Shown piece after piece: positions 16,373 to 24,521 of a stretch of DNA of 36,421 nucleotides (positions within the stretch are counted from its first letter, which is position 1; every line of letters starts with the position of its first letter). The notes under the pieces are model-generated. The model was not told the DNA's origin, did no database searches, and saw nothing but the letters and a program-made list of their open reading frames with translations. Location of the stretch: assembly GCF_014193675.1 (NCBI RefSeq), contig NZ_BLXZ01000014.1, forward strand, positions 1 through 36,421, in the 5' to 3' direction. The position numbers and the translations under genes are program-made. The DNA comes from Geomonas limicola (GTDB taxonomy: Bacteria > Desulfobacterota > Desulfuromonadia > Geobacterales > Geobacteraceae).

Positions 16373-17116
16373 ATGAAAGCCCTCCTGGTAACCCTGATGC
16401 TCCTTTGCCTGGTGCTTCCCGCCCAGGCGGCTCCGGTCGCAGCCCCCCCGGCTACCGTTCCGGCTGCCGCTGTCGGGACCGTGGTGACCGAGGAGGAGCT
16501 GCGCCAGGTGATCCGCGAGTTCCTGGTGAAGAAGACCGAGCACCTGAGTGCGCAGGTGGTCGTGAAGAAGATCGGCGTCAGCGGGGATCTCAAACTCCCC
16601 GCCGGCAAGCCGAGCTTCGAGGTGGTGGCCCCCAGCCGCTGGGAAGGGTACGGCAGCACCTCGCTCGCGCTCATCGTCAGGGTGGACGACCAGGTGAAGA
16701 AGAACCTGAGCATCCAGGTCGAGGTCGAGGCGCTCGCCGAGATGGTGGTGGCAACGAGGACCCTGGAGCGCGGCGAGGTACTTTCCGCGTCCGACGTGGC
16801 CCTGGACCGCCGCGACCTGGCCCACGTGCAGGGGCGCTACAGCCGTGGCCTCGACGAGGTCGTGGGGCTGAGGGTGAAGAGTGCCATCCGCGCCAACGCC
16901 CCCGTGCGGGGCGACTACCTAGAGCGGGTCCCGGTCGTGAAGAGCGGCCAATTGGTCACCATCGTGGCCGAGAACGACGTGGTCAGGATCACCGCCACGG
17001 GCCGCGCCAAGGTGGCCGGCGCCGTTGGTGACACCATCTCGGTGCAGAACCTGTCTTCGCAGAAGGAGATCGCCGCGCGGGTGGTAGACGCGACGACGGT
17101 AAAGGTGGATTTCTGA
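16373..17116 (+). CDS. flgA: Flagellar P-ring assembly chaperone FlgA
   Basis: This 247-residue periplasmic protein assists polymerisation of FlgI into the P ring. A Sec signal (LLVTLMLLCLVLPAQA) is followed by a variable region and the SAF-type domain (TRTLERGEVLSASDVALDRRDL, about 125-190). The C terminus has the typical VRITATGRAKVAGAVGDTI block. It sits directly after flgG and its TGA shares one base with the flgH ATG (TGATG), so the two are coupled. Confidence 0.92.
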   Translation: MKALLVTLMLLCLVLPAQAAPVAAPPATVPAAAVGTVVTEEELRQVIREFLVKKTEHLSAQVVVKKIGVSGDLKLPAGKPSFEVVAPSRWEGYGSTSLALIVRVDDQVKKNLSIQVEVEALAEMVVATRTLERGEVLSASDVALDRRDLAHVQGRYSRGLDEVVGLRVKSAIRANAPVRGDYLERVPVVKSGQLVTIVAENDVVRITATGRAKVAGAVGDTISVQNLSSQKEIAARVVDATTVKVDF

Positions 17117-17811
17117 TGTACCGTACCGCACGGTTTCCCCACATCTTCGCCGCAGCCGCGCTTCTCGCGCCGCTGTGGCTTTCCGGCTGCTCGCACCAGA
17201 CCGCCGAGGTGAAGACCCCGGGCTTTGACGAGCAGATCCCCCGGCCGCAGATGAACTACGCCTCGGGGAGCCTCTGGCAGGCCTCCTCGACGAGCCTCGT
17301 CGAAGACCTGAAGGCGCGCCGGCGCGGCGACATCGTCACCGTGGTGATCTCCGAGAACGCCTCGGCGAGCAAGCAGGCGAGCACCGCGACCTCCCGGGCG
17401 AGCTCGATGAGCGCCGGGATGCCCAACCTGCTCGGTCTCGAGAAGACCCCGATCAAGAGCTGGTTCGATCTGGCGAACCTCCTGAACGCGAGCTTCTCGA
17501 CCAAGTTCGACGGCTCCGGCTCCACGAGCCGCGCCGAGACCCTGACCGCGACCATCTCCACCAAGGTGATGGACGTGCTCCCCAACGGGAACCTGATGAT
17601 CGAGGGGCGCCGCAACGTCAAGGTGAACAACGAGGACCAGATCATCGTCCTGACCGGCACGGTCAGAAGCCGCGACGTGAACGCCGACAACACGGTGAGC
17701 TCGGCGCTCATCGCCGATGCCCGCATCAACTACACCGGCAAGGGCGTGATCAGCGACCGGCAGAAGCCCGGCTGGCTGATGAACATCATCGACAGCGTCT
17801 GGCCGTTCTAG
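17116..17811 (+). CDS. flgH: Flagellar L-ring lipoprotein FlgH
   Basis: This 231-residue outer-membrane lipoprotein forms the L ring bushing. The signal peptide ends in the lipobox LSGC with Cys25 as the lipidation site. Family blocks are GSLWQASS, DLKARRRGDIVTVVISENASASK, VLPNGNLMIEGRRNVKVNNE and the C-terminal RINYTGKGVISDRQKPGW. Length is normal. The 54-base gap after it holds a palindrome. Confidence 0.96.
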   Translation: MYRTARFPHIFAAAALLAPLWLSGCSHQTAEVKTPGFDEQIPRPQMNYASGSLWQASSTSLVEDLKARRRGDIVTVVISENASASKQASTATSRASSMSAGMPNLLGLEKTPIKSWFDLANLLNASFSTKFDGSGSTSRAETLTATISTKVMDVLPNGNLMIEGRRNVKVNNEDQIIVLTGTVRSRDVNADNTVSSALIADARINYTGKGVISDRQKPGWLMNIIDSVWPF

Positions 17812-17831
17812 CTAACGGGGAAGGCTGACCG

Positions 17832-17843
17832 GACCGATCGGTC
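17832..17843. repeat. Perfect 12-mer palindrome in the flgH-flgI gap
   Basis: GACCGATCGGTC is fully self-complementary and is preceded by CG. The extended CGGACCGATCGGTC matches the core of the flgF-flgG hairpin except at one central base. It ends 22 bases before flgI. Confidence 0.55.
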
Positions 17844-17865
17844 GCATCACCAACACAAGGTCACC

Positions 17866-18966
17866 ATGAAAACTCTGCGCACCGCATACCTGATAGCCCT
17901 CGTCCTCATAGCGCTCCCCCAGCTTTGCCTGGCGGCGCGTATCAAGGACATCGCCGCCTTCGACGGCGTCAGGGAGAACCAGTTGATCGGCTACGGCCTG
18001 GTGGTCGGCCTGAACGGCTCGGGCGACACCGACCAGACCAAGTTCCCGGTGCAGTCCCTGGTGGGGGCCCTGGAACGGATGGGTGTCACCATCGGCCGCA
18101 CCGAATTGACCGTCAAGAACATCGCCGCGGTCATGGTGACCGCCCAGCTCCCCCCCTTCGCCAAGCAGGGGAACCGGCTCGACGTCCTGGTCTCTTCGCT
18201 CGGGGACGCCAAGAGCTTGGCCGGCGGCACGCTCCTCATGGCCCCCTTGAAGGGTGCCGACAGCCAGGTGTACGCCGTCGCCCAGGGTGCCATCCTCACC
18301 AACTCGTTTTCCTACGGCGGCCAGGCGACCAGCGCGGTGAAGAACCATCCCACCGCCGGCACCGTGCCGGGTGGGGCGCTCATCGAGCGGGAACTCCCCA
18401 ACGTGCTCGCCGACAAGAGCGTGTTGAAGCTGAACCTGCACCAGTCCGACTTCACCACCGCCGCGCGGGTGGCGCGCACCATCAACGAGCGCTTCCAGGC
18501 CGGCGTCGCGGCGCTGACCGACCCCGGCAGCGTGCAGATCATGGTCCCCGAGCCGTACCGCGGACGGGTGGTCGAGTTCGTGGCCGACCTGGAGCGGCTC
18601 GAGGTGAATCCGGACGTCACCGCCCGCGTGGTGATGAACGAGCGCACCGGCACCATCGTCATGGGCGAGAACGTGCGCATCTCCACGGTCGCGGTCTCCC
18701 ACGGCAACCTCACCGTGGTCGTCAAGGAAACCCCCCGGGTCTCCCAGCCCGGGCCGCTCTCCAACGGCACCACCACCACGGTCCCCCGGACCGACGTCAA
18801 GGTCTCCGAGGAGCGGGTGAACCTTTCGCTCTTGCGTGAGGGGGCGAACCTCAGCGACGTGGTGCGCGGCCTGAACACCCTCGGGGTCACCCCGCGCGAC
18901 CTTTTGGGGATCATGCAGGCGATCAAGGCCGCCGGCGCGCTGAACGCCGAGCTGAGCGTAATGTAG
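17866..18966 (+). CDS. flgI: Flagellar P-ring protein FlgI
   Basis: This 366-residue periplasmic P-ring subunit has a Sec signal peptide ending near CLA-A (residues 1-25). Mature-family blocks are RIKDIAAFDGVRENQLIGYGLVVGLNGSGD, VKNIAAVMVTAQLPPFAKQG, DVLVSSLGDAKSLAGGTLL and the C-terminal LNTLGVTPRDLLGIMQAIKAAGALNAEL. Length is typical. AAGG precedes the ATG. It is grouped with its chaperone FlgA and the L ring. Confidence 0.97.
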   Translation: MKTLRTAYLIALVLIALPQLCLAARIKDIAAFDGVRENQLIGYGLVVGLNGSGDTDQTKFPVQSLVGALERMGVTIGRTELTVKNIAAVMVTAQLPPFAKQGNRLDVLVSSLGDAKSLAGGTLLMAPLKGADSQVYAVAQGAILTNSFSYGGQATSAVKNHPTAGTVPGGALIERELPNVLADKSVLKLNLHQSDFTTAARVARTINERFQAGVAALTDPGSVQIMVPEPYRGRVVEFVADLERLEVNPDVTARVVMNERTGTIVMGENVRISTVAVSHGNLTVVVKETPRVSQPGPLSNGTTTTVPRTDVKVSEERVNLSLLREGANLSDVVRGLNTLGVTPRDLLGIMQAIKAAGALNAELSVM

Positions 18967-18977
18967 GGGAGGAAACG

Positions 18978-19325
18978 ATGGAGCTTAGCCCGTTAACCAC
19001 CCCGAGCCTCCCCCCGGTCGAAAACCGGGTCCCCACCCAAGGGAAAAAGGATGACCCCGCAAAGGTGAAGAAGGTCGCCCAGGAGTTCGAGGCGATGTTC
19101 GTGGGGATGATGCTCAAGTCGATGCGCGAGACCGTGGGGCAGGACAAACTGACCGGCGGCGGACGCGCCGAGGAGACCTTCCGCTCCATGCTGGACCAGG
19201 AGTACGCCACCGAAGCCACCAAAAGCGGGGGCATCGGTCTGGCGAAGCTGCTGGAAAAGGAACTGACCAAAAACGGAGGCAACCCCGCCCAGGGTCAGGC
19301 CCAGGGGATCGACCATGCGTATTAA
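18978..19325 (+). CDS. flgJ: Short FlgJ, rod-binding domain only
   Basis: This 115-residue protein corresponds to the N-terminal rod-capping part of FlgJ: KVAQEFEAMFVGMMLKSMRETV and FRSMLDQEYATEATKSGGIGLAKLL. The C-terminal muramidase domain of the enterobacterial protein is absent, as in many non-enteric bacteria, so rod passage through peptidoglycan must use another hydrolase. GGGGAGG precedes the ATG. It overlaps flgM by 11 bases. Confidence 0.88.
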   Translation: MELSPLTTPSLPPVENRVPTQGKKDDPAKVKKVAQEFEAMFVGMMLKSMRETVGQDKLTGGGRAEETFRSMLDQEYATEATKSGGIGLAKLLEKELTKNGGNPAQGQAQGIDHAY

Positions 19326-19617
19326 CGGATCGGCCTACGTGGTGGACATCTCCCGGTCGCAGGCAGTGCGCCCGGAGAAGACCGAGAACACCCAGGTGCA
19401 GCAGGCACGGGGTCCCGCCCAGGTGCGCACCCTGGACCGGGTGGAGATCTCGCCCAAGGCACGCGAACTGGAGCGGCTCAAGAAGGAGATGAACCAGTAC
19501 CCCGAGGTGCGCCTGGACCAGGTGGCCCTCGCCAAGCAGAACCTGCAGTACGGCAGCTACCGGGTGGACGCCACGGTGCTGGCCCAGAAGATCATGGACA
19601 CCTACGGTAAAGGATAA
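19315..19617 (+). CDS. flgM: Anti-sigma-28 factor FlgM
   Basis: This 100-residue protein inhibits FliA until the hook is complete, when it is exported. The C-terminal half holds the sigma-binding helices (EMNQYPEVRLDQVALAKQN and YRVDATVLAQKIMD), and the N-terminal half is polar and probably unfolded. It begins inside flgJ. Its place in the sigma-54 operon, ahead of the late FliA-type promoters, fits the checkpoint role. Confidence 0.88.
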   Translation: MRINGSAYVVDISRSQAVRPEKTENTQVQQARGPAQVRTLDRVEISPKARELERLKKEMNQYPEVRLDQVALAKQNLQYGSYRVDATVLAQKIMDTYGKG

Positions 19618-19631
19618 AGGGAGACAGCCAC

Positions 19632-20129
19632 ATGAAACAACGTACGGCGCAACTGATCGCCACACTGGCCCAAAAAGGGGAGCTGATGCAGGCGCTGCGT
19701 AACCTCCTGGAAAAGGAGAAGGACTGCATGCTGGCCCTCGACCTGACCGGACTGGAGGAGACCCAGCAGGAAATCGGCCGCCTCATGGGGCAGATGGGCG
19801 AGCTCTCGGAGACCTGCAAGGCCATGGTCGCCCAACTGGGGAGCGAGATGGGGCTCGCCGGTTCCCCGGCGCTCACCCCGATCATCGACCGGCTGGCGCA
19901 GCCCGAAAAGGGGGCGCTCAGGGAGGCGCAAAAGCAGGTGCAGAGCCACTCCAGGGAGCTCTCCGGCGCGCTGGAGTTGAACCGCAGCCTGTTGAGCGAC
20001 TCGCTCCAGGTGGTGGAGCGCTCCATCAACTTCTTCAACCGGCTCTTCAATCCGGTAGATACCTACGGACTGGCCGGCTCGCTGGTCAGCAGACGCGGCG
20101 GCGGTCGCCTGGTCTGCAAGGAGATCTAA
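19632..20129 (+). CDS. flgN: FlgN-family export chaperone
   Basis: This 165-residue, largely helical protein shows the FlgN pattern: an N-terminal helix with LRNLLEKEKDCMLALDLTGLEETQQEIGR and a C-terminal segment ending in NRSLLSDSLQVVERSINFFNRLFNP. FlgN holds FlgK and FlgL before export, and both genes follow directly. GGGAGA precedes the ATG. Its stop is one base from the flgK ATG, and the flgK Shine-Dalgarno lies within its last codons. Confidence 0.85.
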   Translation: MKQRTAQLIATLAQKGELMQALRNLLEKEKDCMLALDLTGLEETQQEIGRLMGQMGELSETCKAMVAQLGSEMGLAGSPALTPIIDRLAQPEKGALREAQKQVQSHSRELSGALELNRSLLSDSLQVVERSINFFNRLFNPVDTYGLAGSLVSRRGGGRLVCKEI

Positions 20130-20130
20130 G

Positions 20131-21585
20131 ATGGGAATCAGCAACCTCTTCGACGTGGCGAATTCGGCGCTCACCGCCCAGCGGTTGGCCATCGAGGTGG
20201 CGGGCGAGAACATCGCCAACGTGAACACCGAGGGGTACTCGCGCCAGCAGGTGGTGATGGCCAACAAGCCGGTCACCACCAGTAACGGCTTCCCGCTGGG
20301 GAGCGGCGTGCAGATCCAGGCGATCCAGCGCTCCTACGACGGCATGCTGCAGCAGCAGCTCATCAACGGCAACGCCACCTACCAGCAGAACCTGACCAAG
20401 CAGACTGCCCTGGACCAGATCGAGCCCTCCTTCAACGAGCTGGCGACCGACGGCCTGGGGGCTTCGCTCGACAGCTTCTTCGGCTCCTTCCAGGACCTCT
20501 CCACCAACCCGCAGGGGGCGGCGGAGCGCCAGGCGGTGCTCACCAAGAGCCAGGACCTGATCGATACCTTCCACCAGATGAACCAGAGCCTCTCCAACGT
20601 GGTGAGCACCTCGAACAACAACCTGGTGGGGATCACCGCGGACGTAAGCTCGCTCGCCAAGAACCTCGCCGACCTGAACGGCCAGATCGTCTCCACCGGC
20701 GCGGTCGCCGGCAACGCCAACGAGCTTTTGGACCAGCGCGACCTTTTGATTCGCAAACTCTCCGAGAAGGTGGGGATCACCTCGACCATCCAAAGCGACG
20801 GCACCGCCTCGATCGCGGTACCCGGCGGGCAGCAGCTGGTGAGCGGCACCAAGTACGCAAGCCTCTACACCAAGGCAAGCGGCACCCCCTCCAGCAACAG
20901 CATCCTGATCTCGGCGCTGGGTAATCCCCCCTACCAGGTCGCGGCCTCGGACACCAACGTGACCGGCTCCATCGGCGGCATCAACAACGCCCTGGGGCAG
21001 ATCGGGGGCACCCTGCAGGTGCGCGACACCATCGTGCCGGGCTATATCAACAAGCTCGACGAACTGGCCGGCCAGCTGGTCTCCTCGGTGAACACCCAGC
21101 ACGCCGCGGGCTACGGCATCGACGGGCCGCCGGCCACCACCGGGCACAACTTCTTCTCGGCGACCGGCACCACCGCGGCCACCATCGGGCTCGACTCCAC
21201 GCTCACCGCGAGCACCATCGCGGCGGGCTTCCCGACCGCGACCGACCCGGCCCCCACCAGTGCGGGAAACAACCAGAACGCCCTGAAGCTCGCCAACCTG
21301 CAGAAGGCGAACTACAGCTTCTCGACCGGCCAGGCCACCATGGCAGGGTTCTACAACACCCTGGTGAGCACCGTCGGCCTCGACACCCAGTCGGCCACCA
21401 GCAGCACCACCCAGGGGGCCGCCTTCTTAAAGCAGCTCACCACCTTGCGGGAATCCAACTCCGGGGTCTCGCTGGACGAGGAGCTGGTGAACCTCACCAA
21501 GTACCAGCAGTCCTTCCAGGGTGCCGCCAAGGCGCTCAACACCGCAACCGAGATGCTGGACACCGTTTTGGGACTGATCCGATAG
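20131..21585 (+). CDS. flgK: Hook-filament junction protein FlgK (HAP1)
   Basis: This 484-residue exported junction protein has the rod/hook-type N terminus GISNLFDVANSALTAQRLAI and ENIANVNTEGYSRQQV. The middle has DLNGQIV...ANELLDQRDLLIRKLSEKVGI, typical of FlgK. The C-terminal coiled end is GVSLDEELVNLTKYQQSFQ...TATEMLDTVLGLI. It is somewhat compact in the variable domain. AAGGAG precedes the ATG. Confidence 0.95.
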   Translation: MGISNLFDVANSALTAQRLAIEVAGENIANVNTEGYSRQQVVMANKPVTTSNGFPLGSGVQIQAIQRSYDGMLQQQLINGNATYQQNLTKQTALDQIEPSFNELATDGLGASLDSFFGSFQDLSTNPQGAAERQAVLTKSQDLIDTFHQMNQSLSNVVSTSNNNLVGITADVSSLAKNLADLNGQIVSTGAVAGNANELLDQRDLLIRKLSEKVGITSTIQSDGTASIAVPGGQQLVSGTKYASLYTKASGTPSSNSILISALGNPPYQVAASDTNVTGSIGGINNALGQIGGTLQVRDTIVPGYINKLDELAGQLVSSVNTQHAAGYGIDGPPATTGHNFFSATGTTAATIGLDSTLTASTIAAGFPTATDPAPTSAGNNQNALKLANLQKANYSFSTGQATMAGFYNTLVSTVGLDTQSATSSTTQGAAFLKQLTTLRESNSGVSLDEELVNLTKYQQSFQGAAKALNTATEMLDTVLGLIR

Positions 21586-21594
21586 GAGTGAACC

Positions 21595-22515
21595 ATGCGC
21601 ATAACCAACGGCATGACCGCCAACAACGCGCTCTACAACCTGCAGAAGGGGCTTAACAACCTCAACGATCTCAACGGCTCGGTCTCCTCCGGGCTCAACG
21701 TGAGCAAGCCGAGCGAAGACCCGCTCTCGGCGCGCCAGCTCCTCGACCTGCAGGAGCAGGTGAACGTCGGCAAGCAGTACACCGCCAACATCACCAAGGC
21801 GAAGCTCCTGTTGAACGTGACCAGCACCGCCTTGAACGGCATGGGCGACGTGATGACCCAGCTGAAAACCACGGCCGGGAGCATCGCCAACGGCTCCTCG
21901 GATCCCACGGTCCGCTCCGCCGCCGTCAGCAACCTGACCGAGCTGAAAAAGCAGCTCATCGACTACGGCAACACCCAGTCCGAGAACCAGTACGTCTTCG
22001 GGGGCTTCTCCACCGGACAGCCCTTCGATACCGCCGGCAACTTCAGCGGCACCAACGACTCCCTCGACGTGAACATCAACCAGGGCTCGACGGTGACCAC
22101 CAACGTCTCCGGCGGCCAGCTCTTGCGCGGCGGCACCCCCCCGGCCGCGGTGGGGAGCGGTGCCACGGCGGGCCAGAGCCCGGTGGACATCATCGGCTCC
22201 ATCGACGCCCTGATCAGCTCGATCAACTCGAACAACACCTCGGGGATCCAGGACGGCATCAAGAACATGCAGGCCGCCTCCCAGCAGGTCACCGCGAGCA
22301 TCTCCAGCGTGGCGGGGAGGCTCACCCGGCTGGAGAACATGCAGACCATGATCACCAACAACCAGAACACCCTTGAGGGGATCTACTCGGACAAGCAGAA
22401 CGTGGACTACGCCAAGGCCGGCGTCGAGCTGAGCCAGCTCAACACCGCCTACAGCGCGGCGCTCTCCACCACCGCGAAGATCAACCAGCTCTCCTTGCTG
22501 GACTATCTCAAGTAG
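21595..22515 (+). CDS. flgL: Hook-filament junction protein FlgL (HAP3)
   Basis: This 306-residue protein is flagellin-like at both ends. The N terminus has MRITNGMTANNALYNLQKGL and SSGLNVSKPSEDPLSARQLL; the middle carries the FlgL mark ENQYVFGGFSTGQPF; the C terminus reads YAKAGVELSQLNTAYSAALSTTAKINQLSLLDYL. AGGAGTGAACC precedes the ATG. It is the last gene before the operon terminator at 22535. Confidence 0.95.
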   Translation: MRITNGMTANNALYNLQKGLNNLNDLNGSVSSGLNVSKPSEDPLSARQLLDLQEQVNVGKQYTANITKAKLLLNVTSTALNGMGDVMTQLKTTAGSIANGSSDPTVRSAAVSNLTELKKQLIDYGNTQSENQYVFGGFSTGQPFDTAGNFSGTNDSLDVNINQGSTVTTNVSGGQLLRGGTPPAAVGSGATAGQSPVDIIGSIDALISSINSNNTSGIQDGIKNMQAASQQVTASISSVAGRLTRLENMQTMITNNQNTLEGIYSDKQNVDYAKAGVELSQLNTAYSAALSTTAKINQLSLLDYLK

Positions 22516-22534
22516 CCACCCGCCTCACCCCCGG

Positions 22535-22580
22535 ACGGCCGTGCGAGCGCTTCGAGAGTGGTCCGCACGGCCGTTTTTTT
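22535..22580 (+). terminator. Intrinsic terminator closing the flhA-flgL operon
   Basis: An eleven-pair perfect stem, ACGGCCGTGCG (22535-22545) with CGCACGGCCGT (22564-22574), has an 18-base loop and is followed by seven T. It begins 20 bases after the flgL stop. It separates the sigma-54 operon from the late motor genes. Confidence 0.92.
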
Positions 22581-22600
22581 GGAGCCGGTCTTATTAGAGC

Positions 22601-22628
22601 TAAAGCTTTGGCTCACCCCGGCCGAAAC
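22601..22628 (+). promoter_or_regulatory. Sigma-28 (FliA) promoter for flbD-motA-motB
   Basis: TAAAGCTT (22601-22608) and GCCGAAAC (22621-22628) match the FliA consensus TAAAGTTT / GCCGATAA at seven and six of eight positions. The spacer is 12 bases, one longer than ideal. It lies 47 bases before flbD and just past the terminator. Motor genes are classic FliA targets. Confidence 0.65.
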
Positions 22629-22674
22629 CGTAACTAACGGCCTAGGCCGCATCTTGCATCTACACGGGTGACGT

Positions 22675-22929
22675 ATGATCAAGCTCACCGCCCTCGACGG
22701 CAGCGAAATGTACCTCAATCCGGACCTGATCGAGATGATCCAGGAGACGCCGGATACCCATATCACCCTCTCCAACGGCAACCGCTACCTGGTGCTGGAA
22801 CCGGCGCGGGTGGTGATCGGCCGCATCGTCAGCTTCCAGGCGCGCCTGATGCGTCACGCCGCGACCGGATCCCGGCGTTACCTGCGCAGGGAAGACCCGG
22901 AGCGGTACCAACCCGTGTGCAGGCTGTAA
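22675..22929 (+). CDS. flbD: FlbD-family small flagellar protein
   Basis: This 84-residue protein matches the short FlbD family: MIKLTALDGSEMYLNPDLIEMIQETPDTHITLSNG, then a basic C-terminal tail. These proteins occur beside motA or flgE in many flagellates, and their molecular role is not established. It is unrelated to the Caulobacter response regulator also called FlbD. The Shine-Dalgarno is weak (CGGGTGA). The stop is the first base of a hairpin in front of motA. Confidence 0.8.
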   Translation: MIKLTALDGSEMYLNPDLIEMIQETPDTHITLSNGNRYLVLEPARVVIGRIVSFQARLMRHAATGSRRYLRREDPERYQPVCRL

Positions 22930-22946
22930 CTAACCAGAAGGTTGGT
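22929..22946 (+). promoter_or_regulatory. Hairpin over the motA ribosome-binding region
   Basis: ACTAACC-AGAA-GGTTGGT forms seven pairs (one G-U) and ends eight bases before the motA ATG. No other Shine-Dalgarno-like purine run lies closer, so the only candidate (AAGG) is within the loop and stem. The loop AGAA is the same as in both flagellin leaders. Confidence 0.45.
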
Positions 22947-22954
22947 GTGAAATC

Positions 22955-23722
22955 ATGGATATAGCGAGTATTATCGGCATTTGCCTGGGACTGGGGGCCG
23001 TGTTTGGCGGTGCCGCCCTGGAAGGCCTGCACATGGGGGCGCTGGTCCAGCCCACCGCCGCGATGATCGTGTGCGGGGGGACCCTGGCGGCCACCTGCGT
23101 CAGCTTCCCGCTCCCCACCTTGATGCAGGCCCTGAAGGACCTGAAGCGGGTCTTTCTGCCACCCCAGGAGGATCCCGAGGGGGTCATCAAGAACATCATC
23201 AACTACGCGGCCAAGGCGCGGCGTAACGGCCTGATCTCACTCGAGCAGGAGGCCCAGACCGTCAAGGACTCCTTCACCAAGAAGGGGATCTCGCTGGTCG
23301 TCGACGGCATCGACCCGCAGAAGCTCCGGGAGACCATGGAGATCGAGCTGGGGAGCTTCAAGGAGCACGGCAAGGGGAGCGCCGAGGTCTTCGAATCGGC
23401 CGGCGGTTTCGCCCCGACCATCGGCATCATCGGCGCGGTGCTTGGTCTCATCCACGTCATGAGCAACCTCTCGGACGCCTCCAAACTGGGCGGCGGCATC
23501 GCGGTCGCCTTCGTGGCCACCATCTACGGCCTCATGCTGGCCAATATCTTCTGCATCCCCTTCGGCACCAAGTTGAAGCACCGCCTGAAAGAGGAGCTGT
23601 TGCAGAAGGAGATGGTCATCGAGGGGCTCATCGCCATCCAAAACGGCGAGAACCCGCACTTCATCGAGCAGAAACTCAGGGCCTACCTGCACGACGGCGG
23701 TCACGAAAAAAAGGCTAAATAG
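22955..23722 (+). CDS. motA: Flagellar motor stator protein MotA
   Basis: This 255-residue inner-membrane stator subunit has four membrane segments (about 1-22, 30-50, 145-170, 177-200). The cytoplasmic loop carries the charged YAAKARRNGLISLEQE segment that faces FliG. The conserved proline motif is GGFAPTIGIIGAVLGLIHVM. Length matches the MotA/PomA group. It is directly followed by motB with no gap. Its translation may depend on the hairpin after flbD. Confidence 0.96.
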   Translation: MDIASIIGICLGLGAVFGGAALEGLHMGALVQPTAAMIVCGGTLAATCVSFPLPTLMQALKDLKRVFLPPQEDPEGVIKNIINYAAKARRNGLISLEQEAQTVKDSFTKKGISLVVDGIDPQKLRETMEIELGSFKEHGKGSAEVFESAGGFAPTIGIIGAVLGLIHVMSNLSDASKLGGGIAVAFVATIYGLMLANIFCIPFGTKLKHRLKEELLQKEMVIEGLIAIQNGENPHFIEQKLRAYLHDGGHEKKAK

Positions 23723-24514
23723 ATGGCCAAGAAGGAAGAACACGAGAAGGAACCAAACCACGAGAGGTGGCTGGTTTCCTATGCGGACTTCATCACCCTG
23801 CTCTTCGCGGTGTTCGTGACGCTCTACGCCATGAGCCAGTCGGACAAGAAGAAGGTGGAAGAGGTCATGCAGTCGATGCGCGAATCCTTCGGCTACTCTA
23901 CGAAATCATCCCCGGCGAGCCAGCCCGCGGTCATCGAGTCGGGCACCATCAGCGTCATCCCGGGGGTGCGCAAGATCACCGTGACCTCCACCCGAAACGG
24001 CAAGACCCGCTCCAAGGGGGGGGAGAAGGACTTCCGCTCCACCAAGGCCGCCATCGAGGCCTACCTCATGAAGGCGCGCGCCCAGGACAAGGTGAGCGTG
24101 AGCATCACCCAGCGCGGGCTGGTGGTGAGCCTCAAGGAGGCGGGGTTCTTCGACTCGGGGAGCGCCACCCTGAAGCCGAGTTCCTATGCCCTTTTGAACG
24201 ACGTGGTGGAATCGCTCACCAGCTACTCGAACGGGATCCGGGTCGAGGGGCACACCGACAACATTCCCATCAGCACCTCCGCCTTCCCCTCCAACTGGGA
24301 GCTTTCCACCGCCCGCGCCACCAGCGTGGTGCAGTACCTCATCAAGCAGGACGACTTCGATCCTGCCAACATCTCCGCCGCCGGTTACGGCGAGTACCGC
24401 CCGGTAGCCGAGAACGGCAGCCAGGAGGGGCGCCAGAAGAACCGCCGCGTCGACCTGGTGCTGCTCTCCGAGCAGGGCGAGCGCAGCGAACCCCCGGCCG
24501 TGAGCTCCCCCTAG
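23723..24514 (+). CDS. motB: Flagellar motor stator protein MotB
   Basis: This 263-residue stator subunit has one N-terminal membrane helix with the ion-carrying aspartate, Asp22 in LVSYADFITLLFAVFVTLYA. A linker with a plug-like region follows, then an OmpA/MotB peptidoglycan-binding domain (about 120-250) with VEGHTDNIPI, NWELSTARA and NRRVDLVL. Whether protons or sodium ions drive it cannot be settled from this sequence. It abuts motA and is seven bases from the next gene. Confidence 0.95.
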   Translation: MAKKEEHEKEPNHERWLVSYADFITLLFAVFVTLYAMSQSDKKKVEEVMQSMRESFGYSTKSSPASQPAVIESGTISVIPGVRKITVTSTRNGKTRSKGGEKDFRSTKAAIEAYLMKARAQDKVSVSITQRGLVVSLKEAGFFDSGSATLKPSSYALLNDVVESLTSYSNGIRVEGHTDNIPISTSAFPSNWELSTARATSVVQYLIKQDDFDPANISAAGYGEYRPVAENGSQEGRQKNRRVDLVLLSEQGERSEPPAVSSP

Positions 24515-24521
24515 TCGCGCC

